A stretch of DNA of 64,000 nucleotides from Zoogloea sp. (GTDB lineage: Bacteria > Pseudomonadota > Gammaproteobacteria > Burkholderiales > Rhodocyclaceae). Each line of letters opens with the position of its first letter. Positions within the stretch are counted from its first letter, which is position 1. Positions 22,036 through 31,434 of the stretch are shown here, one piece after another. A program made the translations under genes and the position numbers. The stretch covers positions 496,001 to 560,000 of the forward strand of contig JADJBR010000010.1 in the NCBI GenBank assembly GCA_016703645.1. Reading direction: 5' to 3'. The notes under the pieces are model-generated. The model did not search any database. It saw nothing but the letters and a program-made list of their open reading frames with translations, and was not told the origin of the DNA.

Positions 22036-23549
22036 GAAAGCGCTCCCTGGGCATCGTTCCAGGCTTCAAGAGCAGCGCGGGTCTGCTCCACATCGGAAAA
22101 GGGATGGCGCACGCCTTTGACTTCCTGGTAGGGCTCATGCCCCTTGCCGGCAATCAGGACAAGATCGTCGGCCGCCGCGGAGAGAATGGCGCGGCGGATG
22201 GCCTCGGCCCGGTCGGCCACCACTTCGGCCTCCGGACCGGCGCCGCTGACGATGTCGCGGAGAATCTGCTCGGGGTCTTCCCCCCGGGGGTTGTCACTGG
22301 TCAACACAACCTGATCGGCCAGTCGACTCGCCACTTCTCCCATCAAGGGACGCTTGCCGGGGTCGCGGTCGCCACCACAACCAAAGACGCAGATCAGCCG
22401 GCCATTGCGCGCCCTGACGGTGGCACGGACGGCGGAAAGCACCTGCTCGAGGGCATCGGGCGAATGGGCATAGTCCACCACCACCAAGGGCTCGCCGATC
22501 CCCCCCAGCGTCTGCATCCGCCCCTGGGGAGGGGTGAGCCCCTCCGCAACCATCGCCGCATCCTCGAGCGTGATGCCGGACGCAATCAGGGTGCCAATAA
22601 CCGCCAGCAGGTTCGACACATTGAACTGACCGACCAGGTGGGGATAGAGGTCGGCCGAATCATTGCCGCAGCGCGCGGTGAAACGGATCCCCGCTGAAGT
22701 GACAGTGAGCCGGTCAGCCACCAGCAGCCGGTTGACCGGCGCAGCGTCGGCATTGCTGGGAAACAGGGTATAACCGATAACTTCCAGACCCTTCCCGGCC
22801 AGACGGCGGGCCTGCTCCACGCCGAACCGGTCGTCGAGATTGAGCACCACCGAACGCAGCCCCGGCGTGTCGAACAGACGGGCCTTGGCAACCGCGTAGT
22901 TCTCCATGTTGCCGTGGTAATCCAGGTGGTCGCGGGTCAGATTGGTATGCACAGCCACATCAAAACGCAGACCATTCAGACGCCCCTGGTCAAGACCGAT
23001 GGAAGAAACCTCCATGGCCACGGCATCCGCACCGGAATCGCGGAAACGGGCAAGGGTCTGGTGCAGGGTGAGGCTGTCCGGGGTGGTATTGAGGCTTTCC
23101 GACAAGGCGCCGGGAAAACCGATACCCAGCGTGCCGATGACGCCGCACTTGCGCCCGAGGGCGGCATAGGCCCGCGATAGCCACTGGGTGACCGATGTCT
23201 TTCCGTTGGTGCCCGTCACCCCGACGGTCCACAGGCTCTCCGAGGGGCGCCCGTAAACCTCGTGGGCCAGATGGCCCGACAAGGCCGCCAGCCCTTCCAC
23301 CGCCAGATGGGGGACGGGCAGACGCTCATTCCAAACGTGACCGCGCGCCTCCCAGAGCACCGCCGCGGCTCCCGCATGGACTGCGCTGTCAATGAAACGC
23401 CGACCATCCGCCCGCAGCCCCGGAAACGCCAGGAAGACGTCGCCGGCCAGCACCTGACGGGAGTCGGCGCACAGACGCTGCGGCTTCACCCCCCGGATCG
23501 CCAGCTCGTCGAGAACGCGGCGAACCTGGGCTTCCGCACTATCCGACAT
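22032..23549 (-). CDS. murE: UDP-N-acetylmuramoylalanyl-D-glutamate--2,6-diaminopimelate ligase MurE
   Basis: A 505-residue Mur ligase adding meso-DAP. Motifs are CADSRQVLAGDVFLAFPG, GVTGTNGKTSVTQWLSRAY, and LTRDHLDYHGNMENYAVAKA. The DAP-specific signature near the C-terminus reads LTSDNPRGEDPEQILRDI (D-N-P-R as in Gram-negative MurE), followed by IAGKGHEPYQEV. The ATG at 23549 overlaps the ftsI stop (TGATG); a GTG one codon earlier is possible. Confidence 0.97.
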   Translation of the reverse strand: MSDSAEAQVRRVLDELAIRGVKPQRLCADSRQVLAGDVFLAFPGLRADGRRFIDSAVHAGAAAVLWEARGHVWNERLPVPHLAVEGLAALSGHLAHEVYGRPSESLWTVGVTGTNGKTSVTQWLSRAYAALGRKCGVIGTLGIGFPGALSESLNTTPDSLTLHQTLARFRDSGADAVAMEVSSIGLDQGRLNGLRFDVAVHTNLTRDHLDYHGNMENYAVAKARLFDTPGLRSVVLNLDDRFGVEQARRLAGKGLEVIGYTLFPSNADAAPVNRLLVADRLTVTSAGIRFTARCGNDSADLYPHLVGQFNVSNLLAVIGTLIASGITLEDAAMVAEGLTPPQGRMQTLGGIGEPLVVVDYAHSPDALEQVLSAVRATVRARNGRLICVFGCGGDRDPGKRPLMGEVASRLADQVVLTSDNPRGEDPEQILRDIVSGAGPEAEVVADRAEAIRRAILSAAADDLVLIAGKGHEPYQEVKGVRHPFSDVEQTRAALEAWNDAQGALS

Positions 23550-25306
23550 CACATGGCCTCCCGCACGGCTGGCTGGGACACACCCTGACGGGCAACCTGG
23601 AGGGGTTTGAGCGGTGCATCCGGCGCCACACCCAGCGAACGCAGGGCACCTGCAGTGACCTGCGAGAAGATCGGCGCGGCCACATCACCACCGTAATGCT
23701 TGCCGTTACTCGGCTCATCAATCATCACCGCAACAATCAGGCGTGGATCGGAAATCGGCGCGATGCCCACGAATGAAGCCACATACTTGTGTGCATAACG
23801 GCCACCGACCAGCTTCATGGCGGTTCCCGTCTTGCCGCCGACCCGGTATCCGGGCACACCGGCCTGGGGCGCGGTTCCCCCCTTCTGCACCACCAGTTCG
23901 AGCATCTGCCGCACTTCCCTTGCCGTTTGCGGCGAGAACACCCGGGCACCGTGCACCGGTGGCGCATCCAGGCGCGACAGGGAAACGGGCACGATGTCAC
24001 CATCGCGGGCAAACACCTGGTAGGCGTTGGCCATCTGCATCAGGTTGACCGACATGCCGTGACCGTAGGACATGGTGGCCTGCTCAATGGGGCGCCATGC
24101 CTTGGCCGGACGCAGACGCCCACCCACTTCGCCCGGAAAGCCGAGCTTGAGCGGCGTGCCGAATCCGAGATCGTCCAGCATCTTCCACATGGTTTCGGGG
24201 GGAAAGCTGAGGGCCATCTTGGCTGCGCCAATATTCGAGGACTTCTGGATGACCTGGGCCACCGACAGGGCACCGTGGGGGTGGGCGTCGGAAATCGTCG
24301 CCGACCCGATCGTCATCCGACCCGGCGCGCAGTTGATGATGGTGCCGGCCGTGACCTTGCCCTTCTCCAGCGCCAGTGCAGCGGTAAACGGCTTCATGGT
24401 CGAGCCCGGTTCGAAGGTGTCGGTCAGGGCCCGGTTGCGAAGCTGGTCGCCGGTCAGCTTGACCCGGTTGTTCGGGTTGTAAGTGGGCGCATTGGCCAAC
24501 GCCAGCACTTCCCCGGTCTTTGCATCGAGCACCACGACACCACCGGCCTTGGCCTTGTGATCGGTCATGGCCTGCTTGAGGGCCGCATGGGCGAGGTACT
24601 GGATCTTGTTGTCGATCGACAGGGCAACCTCGCGCCCGTCCTGGGGCAGGCGGATCGACTGAACGTCCTCGACGACGTTGCCGCGGCGATCCTTCACCAC
24701 CCGGCGGGAGCCGGGCTTGCCCGCAAGCTGGGACTCAAAGGCCAGCTCAATCCCCTCCTGGCCCTTGTCATCGACACCGGTAAAGCCCAGGACATGGGCC
24801 ATCACGTCACCACCCGGGTAGAAGCGACGGTACTCCCGCTGATCATGGATGCCGGGCAGTTTCAGCGCCGCAATCCGATCCGCCAGCTCGGGCGACACCT
24901 GGCGCTTGAGATAGATGAAATCCTTGTCGCTGGACAGCTTCTGGTTGAGCTCGCTGACCCCAAGCTCCAGCAGACCGGCCAACTGGCGGGTCTGGGAGGG
25001 ATCGAGACGCGCATCCTCGGGAATGGCCCAGATCGACTTCACGGGGGACGACACCGCCAGCACATCGCCCTGGCGATCGGTGATCTTGCCGCGGGTGGCG
25101 GGCACCTCCAACACCCGCGCGTAGCGGGACTCGCCCTTGGCCTGGAGGAACTGATCGTGCACACCCTGCAGATAGGCCGCCCGGCCGATCAAAGCCAGTG
25201 AACCGCCGAGGAGGCACAACAGCACAAAGCGCGGCCGCCAGGCCGAAAGCTCCGAGCGCAGAAGGGGATTGTGATTGAAGGTGACGCCCTTCTTGGCCTT
25301 CTTCAT
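23549..25306 (-). CDS. ftsI: Septal peptidoglycan transpeptidase FtsI (PBP3)
   Basis: A 585-residue class B penicillin-binding protein. A short cytoplasmic tail and one helix (about 27-45, FVLLCLLGGSLALIGRAAYL) precede the dimerisation domain and the transpeptidase domain. The latter has the three active-site motifs: STMK (in FEPGSTMKPFTAA), SSN (IQKSSNIGAAKMA) and KTG (VGGKTGTAMKL). The ATG at 25306 overlaps the ftsL stop and is preferred over the long in-frame extension to 25432. Confidence 0.97.
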   Translation of the reverse strand: MKKAKKGVTFNHNPLLRSELSAWRPRFVLLCLLGGSLALIGRAAYLQGVHDQFLQAKGESRYARVLEVPATRGKITDRQGDVLAVSSPVKSIWAIPEDARLDPSQTRQLAGLLELGVSELNQKLSSDKDFIYLKRQVSPELADRIAALKLPGIHDQREYRRFYPGGDVMAHVLGFTGVDDKGQEGIELAFESQLAGKPGSRRVVKDRRGNVVEDVQSIRLPQDGREVALSIDNKIQYLAHAALKQAMTDHKAKAGGVVVLDAKTGEVLALANAPTYNPNNRVKLTGDQLRNRALTDTFEPGSTMKPFTAALALEKGKVTAGTIINCAPGRMTIGSATISDAHPHGALSVAQVIQKSSNIGAAKMALSFPPETMWKMLDDLGFGTPLKLGFPGEVGGRLRPAKAWRPIEQATMSYGHGMSVNLMQMANAYQVFARDGDIVPVSLSRLDAPPVHGARVFSPQTAREVRQMLELVVQKGGTAPQAGVPGYRVGGKTGTAMKLVGGRYAHKYVASFVGIAPISDPRLIVAVMIDEPSNGKHYGGDVAAPIFSQVTAGALRSLGVAPDAPLKPLQVARQGVSQPAVREAM

Positions 25307-25569
25307 GGCTGCTCCTCGATAGCGATGATCTGCCCCGACAGAGGGGGGCGCATCGCGAGCTTCTCGCGAGCAAGCTTCTCGATGCGGGCGTGGGCCGCCC
25401 AAGTGCTTTGCTCCAACTGGAGCTGACCCCACTCGACCTCAAGCTGCTGGGAGCGCTGCTGCTCCCGCTCGACGGCCGTATAGAGCTTGCGGGCCTGGTG
25501 CTGGGATGCAACGACACCGAGACTGCTCGCCACCACGAGCATCAGGAGGAACCCTGTCAGACGGGCCAT
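25303..25569 (-). CDS. ftsL: Cell division protein FtsL
   Basis: An 88-residue bitopic divisome protein partnering FtsB and FtsQ. It starts MARLTGFLLMLVVASSLGVV (membrane helix about 4-22), followed by a periplasmic coiled coil (ARKLYTAVEREQQRSQQLEV) and the motif ARIEKLAREKLAMRPP. The ATG at 25569 is one base past the rsmH stop and has GGAGG upstream; an earlier in-frame ATG at 25593 lies within rsmH. It overlaps ftsI by 4 nt. Confidence 0.93.
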   Translation of the reverse strand: MARLTGFLLMLVVASSLGVVASQHQARKLYTAVEREQQRSQQLEVEWGQLQLEQSTWAAHARIEKLAREKLAMRPPLSGQIIAIEEQP

Positions 25570-25570
25570 C

Positions 25571-26500
25571 TCACGCCTCCATCCGTTCGGCAATCCGCAT
25601 CACCGCGCTGCGGGACCTGGCGTTGGCCGCCACCTCGGCATCGGAGGGCCGCACCGGTTTGCCCACCAGCCCCAGCCGCGGCTTGGGCAGATCGGCCGCC
25701 CGCACCGGCAGGCGCGCGGGAAGCTGGGGCGGCCGCGACTCGTCACGCATGAAACGCTTGACGATGCGATCTTCCAGGGAGTGAAAGCTGATCACCACCA
25801 GACGGCCTCCAACCGCCAGCGCTGCCACCACCTGGGGCAGAACTAGCGACAGCTCCTCAAGCTCTTGATTGACGCAAATCCGTAGAGCCTGGAAGGTGCG
25901 CGTCGCAGGGTGCTGACCCGGCTCGCGTGTGCGGACCGCTTTTTCCACGATCGCGGCAAGCTGTCCAGTGGTTGCAACATGCCCCCCTGCCCGAGCAGCA
26001 ACAACCGCCTTTGCAATCTCATAAGCAAACCGTTCTTCACCGTATTCCCTCAGCACTTGGGTTATGTCGGCAACCGACGCTTCCGCCAGCCACTCCGCCG
26101 CGGTCATTCCGCGGGTTGTATCCATTCGCATGTCGAGCGGCGCATCAAAGCGGAAGCTCATGCCCCGCCCGGCTTCGTCCAACTGGGGAGAAGACACCCC
26201 CAGATCCAGCAGGACACCGTCCACCCGCTCCACGCCCCGCTCCGCCAGCGCCGCCGCAAAATCCGAGAACGGCGCATGCACAAGCTCGAAACGGGGGTCC
26301 TGCACTGCCTGCCCGGCATGCACCGCCACCGGATCGCGATCAAAGGCGATCAACCTGCCACCTGCCCCCAGCCGGGCCAGAATCGCCCGGCTATGCCCAC
26401 CGCGCCCGAAGGTGCCATCCACGTAGACACCCTCCGGGCGAATGGCCAGTGCCTCGACTGCCTCATTCAGCAGCACCGTGATGTGCGCAGCCACGCTCAC
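25571..26500 (-). CDS. rsmH: 16S rRNA (cytosine-1402-N4)-methyltransferase RsmH
   Basis: A 309-residue SAM-dependent methyltransferase (formerly MraW) acting on C1402 of 16S rRNA. Visible blocks are [13 protein letters not shown], the SAM loop [39 protein letters not shown], and [19 protein letters not shown] choose the GTG at 26500, which overlaps the mraZ stop (GTGA). The frame is open to 26590, but that extension lies in mraZ. Confidence 0.95.
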   Translation of the reverse strand: MSVAAHITVLLNEAVEALAIRPEGVYVDGTFGRGGHSRAILARLGAGGRLIAFDRDPVAVHAGQAVQDPRFELVHAPFSDFAAALAERGVERVDGVLLDLGVSSPQLDEAGRGMSFRFDAPLDMRMDTTRGMTAAEWLAEASVADITQVLREYGEERFAYEIAKAVVAARAGGHVATTGQLAAIVEKAVRTREPGQHPATRTFQALRICVNQELEELSLVLPQVVAALAVGGRLVVISFHSLEDRIVKRFMRDESRPPQLPARLPVRAADLPKPRLGLVGKPVRPSDAEVAANARSRSAVMRIAERMEA

Positions 26501-26943
26501 AGCGGCAGGGTTTCCCAACCCGACGGCATGAGATCCGCGCCCAGGGCGAAGATCTGCTCCTGCTGCTTCTGCCAACCGGCATCCGACCACAACTCGAAGT
26601 GATCCCCCTGCCCCACCAGATGCACCTGCTTTTCCAGCTGACCAAAACTGCGCAGCTCGGGGGCGATCAACACCCGACCGGCCGAATCCACTTCTTCCTC
26701 CCGGGCGAAACCGACGAGAAGACGCTTGAGCAGAGCGGATTGGTGATCAAGGCTGGAGCCGGCGAGAACCTTGTTGCGGATCGGCTCCCACGCGGGGGCG
26801 GGGTAGATCAGAAGGCAGCGATGGGGATGGGCGGTCAGAACCAGCTGATTCTCGGCGAGCTTGGCGAGCGCGTCCCGATGCCGCGCCGGTATCGCCAGGC
26901 GACCCTTCGCATCGAGAGTGAGCGCTGCTGCGCCTTGAAACAT
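26497..26943 (-). CDS. mraZ: Transcriptional regulator MraZ
   Basis: A 148-residue protein with two SpoVT-AbrB-like repeats, each with a D-x-K/R-G-R motif: [17 protein letters not shown] at the N-terminus and [17 protein letters not shown] in the second half. MraZ binds direct repeats in its own promoter and represses the dcw cluster. Those repeats are present upstream (26981-27020). First gene of the cluster. Confidence 0.96.
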   Translation of the reverse strand: MFQGAAALTLDAKGRLAIPARHRDALAKLAENQLVLTAHPHRCLLIYPAPAWEPIRNKVLAGSSLDHQSALLKRLLVGFAREEEVDSAGRVLIAPELRSFGQLEKQVHLVGQGDHFELWSDAGWQKQQEQIFALGADLMPSGWETLPL

Positions 26944-26980
26944 GATTCCCCCACTTCTTCACCCGGACAAGCAGGAAAAA

Positions 26981-27020
26981 CTCACTTTCTCCCACTTTCG
27001 TCCACTTCATCCCACTTTAG
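26981..27020 (-). promoter_or_regulatory. MraZ operator: four 10-bp direct repeats
   Basis: On the minus strand, four consecutive 10-mers read AAAGTGGGAT, GAAGTGGACG, AAAGTGGGAG, AAAGTGAGTT. This is the spaced GTGGG/TGGG repeat array that MraZ recognises in other bacteria, with one helical turn per repeat. A further AAGTGGGGG lies at 26948-26956. The first repeat overlaps the predicted -10 box, which fits autorepression. Confidence 0.85.
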
Positions 27021-27042
27021 AGCAAAAGGAATAGGCGGTCAA
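27014..27042 (-). promoter_or_regulatory. Candidate sigma-70 promoter of the dcw cluster
   Basis: On the minus strand TTGACC (27037-27042) is followed by a 17-bp spacer and TAAAGT (27014-27019). The -35 matches 5 of 6 and the -10 matches 4 of 6. The -10 lies in the first MraZ repeat, giving a leader of about 65 nt. Confidence 0.6.
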
Positions 27043-27296
27043 GCCGACCGGAAGGTAAATCTCTTTTGGACACAAGCACTTAGAGGACGAGACCAGCCAA
27101 AAAAGGAAATCCGCTTATAAATCAATGACCATAGAAAACATTGCAAAAGTGCTTGATTAATCGCGGCAGAGCGGCCCAACCCAAAAGGAAGCCATCACCC
27201 TTCAGGGAAGTGGAGGTTAAAAAACGTTGCGCAGCGCAGCAGCGCGCCGAAAACCGCCAACAAGTGGGGAAAAGTGGAATGAATCGGTCGAGGATT

Positions 27297-27686
27297 GGGA
27301 AGTCCGCCGATAAGCCGGGTTCTGTCGAGCGGGCCCGTCCGAAAACCGGCCCGCCGGGCAATCATTCCTCTGGTCGACGCGTTGCCGCGCCGCTCTAGCA
27401 GCCTACCCGGGGACTCCGCGAGCAGCGTCAGCGTCCCCCTATTTGGCCTTGCCCCGGATGGGGTTTACCGTGCCGTCCGTGTCACCACGTCCGCGGTGGG
27501 CTCTTACCCCACCGTTTCACCCTTGCCTGATCTCCGCGAGGAGCCATCGGCGGTCTGCTCTCTGTTGCACTTTCCGTCGCTTTCACCCGAAGGCTATGGC
27601 GCCCGGCCGTTAGCCGGCATCCTGCTCTATGGGGCCCGGACTTTCCTCGATGTGCGGACACACCGCGATTGCCTGGCGAACTTCCC
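27297..27686 (-). ncRNA. rnpB: RNase P RNA (bacterial type A)
   Basis: The catalytic RNA of RNase P, about 390 nt. The 5' end (GGGAAGTTCGCC) pairs with the 3' end (GGCGGACTTCCC) to form P1. Conserved core blocks are visible on the minus strand: GAGGAAAGTCCGGGC, CAGAGAGCAGACCGCC, GGTGAAACGGTGGGGTAAGA with GCCCACCGC, and AACCCGGCTTATCGG near the 3' end. The 27043-27296 gap between rnpB and the mraZ promoter holds no gene; a weak GC hairpin followed by TTTTTT near 27214-27250 may be its terminator. Confidence 0.93.
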
Positions 27687-27727
27687 GGCGCGGAGTATAG
27701 CCGCTCGCGCCGCAGCATGCCCCGGAA

Positions 27728-28156
27728 TCAGTCTCCGCCGCGCAGGTCCGCAGCCTGCTCGAGCACCTTTTCAATGACGCAGTCGAGGCGGGAGCGGAAG
27801 TCGGGCGTGCGCGCATCACCCCACGCCGTGAGGGACTCGCCCACAGCGATCCCCACATCCAGCTCACCGCAGCCATCGGCGCCGGCCAGGCCGGGGACTC
27901 GCCCGGCCACCCGCCGGCCAAGTCGGCCACCCCCGGCAAAGACCACCACCACATCGCCGGACTTCCGGTCCACACCCAGACTGCGTACACCAATGGCGCG
28001 CATTGCGGGCCCGTGGCGTGTCTCCACGTGTTCGGCAATGGCCGGATTATTGGGTGGGCGCCCCGTCTCAGCTACATCCTGCTGAAGGAAGAGCACGATC
28101 GCCACCGCGACGAGCGTCACGACGCAGAGCGCCACAACCAGCTTGCGTACATCCAT
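27728..28156 (-). CDS. Hypothetical membrane-anchored protein
   Basis: A 142-residue protein starting MDVRKLVVALCVVTLVAVAI with one N-terminal helix (about 5-25), then a soluble domain (RSLGVDRKSGDVVVVFAGGG, with Gly/Val/Asp-rich strands, and DFRSRLDCVIEKVLEQA at the end). I do not recognise a family. Start chosen at the ATG before the helix; a longer frame (to 28357) has atypical composition. It lies directly upstream of rnpB on the same strand (about 40 nt), so the rnpB promoter may sit in its 3' end. The 310-bp gap to the divergent ubiH-like gene shows no other feature. Confidence 0.6.
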   Translation of the reverse strand: MDVRKLVVALCVVTLVAVAIVLFLQQDVAETGRPPNNPAIAEHVETRHGPAMRAIGVRSLGVDRKSGDVVVVFAGGGRLGRRVAGRVPGLAGADGCGELDVGIAVGESLTAWGDARTPDFRSRLDCVIEKVLEQAADLRGGD

Positions 28157-28466
28157 CGGCGCACACTTTAGAGGATCAAAGAACCACATTCTCCCCGGCC
28201 GGGCGAAGAAACGCAGCCAAATCGGACACATTGATCCCCGCACAGCGGGCAAACAGATCTTGCCGGCAGGCCCTTCACTCGCCTTCACTCGCCTTCGCGG
28301 CCCCGGTGAAGCGCAAACCCACATATGTGGCCTCCTCGACCGTAACAATGGGAACATGCCGGCTTACCCTGGCACCCCATCCACGTGCCCAGCCTTGCTG
28401 CCCCGTCCCATCGCGGGTGACTTCCCCTGCGCCGTCCGGCACAATCCCGGCGCAGGAGATTCCCCA

Positions 28467-29630
28467 ATGAAATTCGATGTACTCGTCGTAGGCGCCGGGC
28501 TTGCCGGAGCCGCCCTCGCCGCCGCCCTGCGCGGCAGCCGTCTCAAGGTCGGCATCGTGGAAACCCGCCCCCCGGCCCGACCCGCAGGCTGGGACCCCCG
28601 CATCTACGCCATCAGCGCCGCCAACGTGGACTTCCTGTCCTCAATCGGCATCTGGCAGCACCTGGATCCCCAACGGCTGGCCCCGGTTTACGACATGGAG
28701 ATCCATGGCGACGCAGGCGGCCGCCTGGACTTTTCAGCCTATGACTGCGGCCTGCGCGAACTGGCCTGGATCCTCGAATCCAGCCAGATGCAGCTGGAAC
28801 TGTGGGAGACCGTCAAGCGCCAGCACAACGTCAGCCTGCTCTGCCCGGCCGCTCCATCCGCCCTCGCCATTGAGGAAGACGCCGCCTACCTGACCCTGGA
28901 GGACGGTCGCCGCCTGGAATCCAGGCTCATCGTCGCAGCAGATGGCAGGGATTCGTGGGTCCGGCAGGCCGCAGGCATCGGTGCCCGCAACACGCCCTAT
29001 GACGAAAAGGGTGTGGTCGCCAACTTCCGCTGCGAGAAGCCCCACCGCAACACGGCATTTCAATGGTTCCGCCAGGATGGCGTGCTGGCCTACCTGCCCC
29101 TGCCCGGGGACCATATGTCCATGGTCTGGTCGGCCCCCGACGCCCTGGCCGACGAGCTCGTCGGCCTTCCGCCGGAAGTCCTCGCCGCCCGGGTCGGTGA
29201 AGCGGGCGCCTTCCGCCTGGGCACCCTGGAAACCGTCACTCCCGCCGCCGCCTTCCCACTGCGCCTGATGCGCGTCGAAACCGTCGTCAAGCCACGCCTG
29301 GCCCTGATCGGCGACGCCGCCCACGCCATTCACCCCCTGTCGGGCCACGGCATCAACCTGGGCTACCAGGACGCCCGTGTCCTGGCCGAGCAACTGGCCT
29401 CCCTTGATGCCTGGCGAGATCCGGGCGAACTGTCCATCCTGCGCGCTTACGCCCGCGCCCGGGCCGAAGAAACCGCCCTGCTCCAGTACACCACCCACGG
29501 GCTCAACCGGCTCTTCAAGCCCGCCGATCCGCTCCTGTCGGGCCTGCGCAATCTCGGACTGAACCTCACCAACCGATTGCCGGTCGTACGCAATGCCCTT
29601 GTTCGCTATGCCATCGCCGGCCGCTTCTGA
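28467..29630 (+). CDS. FAD-dependent UbiH/UbiF/VisC-family hydroxylase
   Basis: A 387-residue flavin monooxygenase of the ubiquinone hydroxylase family. The FAD dinucleotide loop is near the N-terminus (DVLVVGAGLAGAALAAALRG), then the family signature in the middle (IVAADGRDSWVR) and the second FAD motif LALIGDAAHAIHPLSGHGIN with the VisC block LGYQDARVLAEQL. It probably hydroxylates the ring in ubiquinone synthesis, but which position (C5, C6 or C1) cannot be told. ATG at 28467 with AGGAG upstream. Immediately followed by a DsbC-like gene in the same direction. Confidence 0.88.
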   Translation: MKFDVLVVGAGLAGAALAAALRGSRLKVGIVETRPPARPAGWDPRIYAISAANVDFLSSIGIWQHLDPQRLAPVYDMEIHGDAGGRLDFSAYDCGLRELAWILESSQMQLELWETVKRQHNVSLLCPAAPSALAIEEDAAYLTLEDGRRLESRLIVAADGRDSWVRQAAGIGARNTPYDEKGVVANFRCEKPHRNTAFQWFRQDGVLAYLPLPGDHMSMVWSAPDALADELVGLPPEVLAARVGEAGAFRLGTLETVTPAAAFPLRLMRVETVVKPRLALIGDAAHAIHPLSGHGINLGYQDARVLAEQLASLDAWRDPGELSILRAYARARAEETALLQYTTHGLNRLFKPADPLLSGLRNLGLNLTNRLPVVRNALVRYAIAGRF

Positions 29631-29688
29631 GCTTCGAACACGCCCCGCCTCACTTGCCCTCACCCGCCCTTTCCCTGGAGATTCCCGG

Positions 29689-30417
29689 ATGAAATTCCCC
29701 TTCGTACGTTCGCTGCTCACCACCCTCTTGCTCGCAGCGGGCGTCGCCCATGCGGCCGATGAAAACACGGTGAAGAAAAACGTCGAGAGCTTCCTCAACG
29801 CCCCCGCCGTGGAAAGCATCAAGAAGACCCCCTACGGTGGGCTGTACGAAGTCGTGCTCAAGTCGGGCGAACTGCTCTACACGGACGCCAACGTCAGCTT
29901 CCTGATCGATGGCAGCCTGATCGATGCCAAGACCCGCAAGAATGTGACCCAGGCCCGCATGGCCCAGCTGATGAAGATCGACTTCGCCACCCTGCCCCTC
30001 GATCAGGCCATCAAACAGGTTCGCGGTAACGGCAAGCGGGTGATCGCCAGCTTCGAAGACCCGAACTGCGGCTACTGCAAGCGGCTTGCCAAGGATCTGC
30101 AGGGTCTCAAGGATGCAACGGTGTACACCTTCCTGTACCCCATCCTGAGCCCGGACTCGACCGAGAAATCGAAGAACATCTGGTGCGCGAAAGACAGGGT
30201 CGCGGCCTGGAATGACTGGATGACCGCCGGCAAGACGCCGGCCGCTGCCGCTGCCGGCTGCGATACCAGCGCCATCGACAAGAACGTGGCCCTTGGCCAG
30301 AAGATCAAGGTCAGCGGCACACCGACGATCTTCACCGCCGATGGCAATCGCCTGCCCGGCGCAGTGCCCCTGGCCCAGCTCGAACAGGCCATGACCCAGG
30401 CGGCGGGCGGCAAATAG
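29689..30417 (+). CDS. dsbC: DsbC-type thiol:disulfide interchange protein
   Basis: A 242-residue periplasmic disulfide isomerase. A signal peptide (MKFPFVRSLLTTLLLAAGVAHA) precedes the DsbC/G dimerisation domain (about 25-90, GGLYEVVLKSGELLYTD) and a thioredoxin fold with the CGYC active site (ASFEDPNCGYCKRLAKDL). The cis-Pro loop is VSGTPTIFTADG. The second cysteine pair characteristic of DsbC (IWCAKDR and AAGCDTS) is also present. The longer in-frame start lies in the upstream gene. Confidence 0.92.
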   Translation: MKFPFVRSLLTTLLLAAGVAHAADENTVKKNVESFLNAPAVESIKKTPYGGLYEVVLKSGELLYTDANVSFLIDGSLIDAKTRKNVTQARMAQLMKIDFATLPLDQAIKQVRGNGKRVIASFEDPNCGYCKRLAKDLQGLKDATVYTFLYPILSPDSTEKSKNIWCAKDRVAAWNDWMTAGKTPAAAAAGCDTSAIDKNVALGQKIKVSGTPTIFTADGNRLPGAVPLAQLEQAMTQAAGGK

Positions 30418-30447
30418 GCCTATCGGGGGCCCGCCAGCCCCCGTTCT

Positions 30448-31314
30448 TCAGGCCGCTTCCCGGGGCCGCCGGGGCCTGACAAGAGGCAGGCAATGGCTGG
30501 CCGGGCGGCCGAGACGATAACCCTGCAGCCAATCGACCCCGGCATCCTGGGCCACCTGGAGCTGCAAGGGATTTTCAATGCACTGGCAGACCACCTGGGC
30601 ACCGAGGCGACGGATCTCGGCGCTCAGTTCGGTCATCACCCGCTTGGCAAGGCTGAGGTGCCCGGCATGCCCGATCAGGCTGCGATCCAGCTTGACCAGA
30701 TCGGGCGCCAATGCCTCCAGGCGATCAAGGCAGGCGCTATGCCGGCCGAAATTGTCGATCGCCACCCGATAGCCACGCTCCCGATAGGCCGCAACCGCAG
30801 CCTTGAGGCAAGCCTGCTTGCCAAATCCGTCATCCGCAAGCTCCAGCACGATGCGCTCGGGCGTCAGCCCGCATCGGGCCAGGATGGCCTCGAACACATG
30901 CCCGTGGTGTCCGCGCACCGCACGCAGGAGCTGCGGGTGGATGTTGAGGGCCAGAAAGCCCCCGTGCTGCTCGCGCTCCTGCAGGAAGTTCAGCGCATGG
31001 AGGGTACGTACCAAACGGTCCAGGTACACCAGCTCGTTGTCGTCCCGGGCCTCCAGAAAGACCCCCTGGGCAGGCCCGCCCACCCACTCGCCCGCCACCG
31101 CACGGAGGTGCGCCTCGTGCCCGATCACCTGTCCGCTGGCCCGCTCCACCACCGGCTGAAACAGGGTGGTTAGCACATTGCCGCGAAAACGTGCCCGCGC
31201 CTGACCGTCGACGATCTGGAAACAGTCCTCCCCCTCCGCACTGCAGACAAGCCGATTGCGTTTGTTGAAGTAGTGAACCAGTTCGGTGAGCGGCACAGGG
31301 GTCTCCGTAAGCAT
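30448..31314 (-). CDS. Degenerate EAL-domain protein
   Basis: A 288-residue protein with one EAL (c-di-GMP phosphodiesterase) fold at about 45-280. Signature residues are changed: the EALLR motif reads EAHLR, DDFGTGYS reads DNFGRHSA, and the late catalytic Glu motif (ECVE) reads QCIEN, while KLDRSLI persists. It is therefore probably catalytically inactive and could act as a c-di-GMP sensor or protein-binding module. No GGDEF, PAS or membrane segment is seen. It lies convergent to dsbC and 120 nt beyond mltA on the same strand. Confidence 0.8.
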   Translation of the reverse strand: MLTETPVPLTELVHYFNKRNRLVCSAEGEDCFQIVDGQARARFRGNVLTTLFQPVVERASGQVIGHEAHLRAVAGEWVGGPAQGVFLEARDDNELVYLDRLVRTLHALNFLQEREQHGGFLALNIHPQLLRAVRGHHGHVFEAILARCGLTPERIVLELADDGFGKQACLKAAVAAYRERGYRVAIDNFGRHSACLDRLEALAPDLVKLDRSLIGHAGHLSLAKRVMTELSAEIRRLGAQVVCQCIENPLQLQVAQDAGVDWLQGYRLGRPASHCLPLVRPRRPREAA

Positions 31315-31434
31315 TCAGATCGGATCGCGTCATGGATGGAAACGCGAGCTTCGCACGATAGCCAGGGCCAGCGTGTCAGCGAACCAAGAATTTACGCAGT
31401 AGTTATTACAAATCTACCAACGGCCCCGCCCAAA

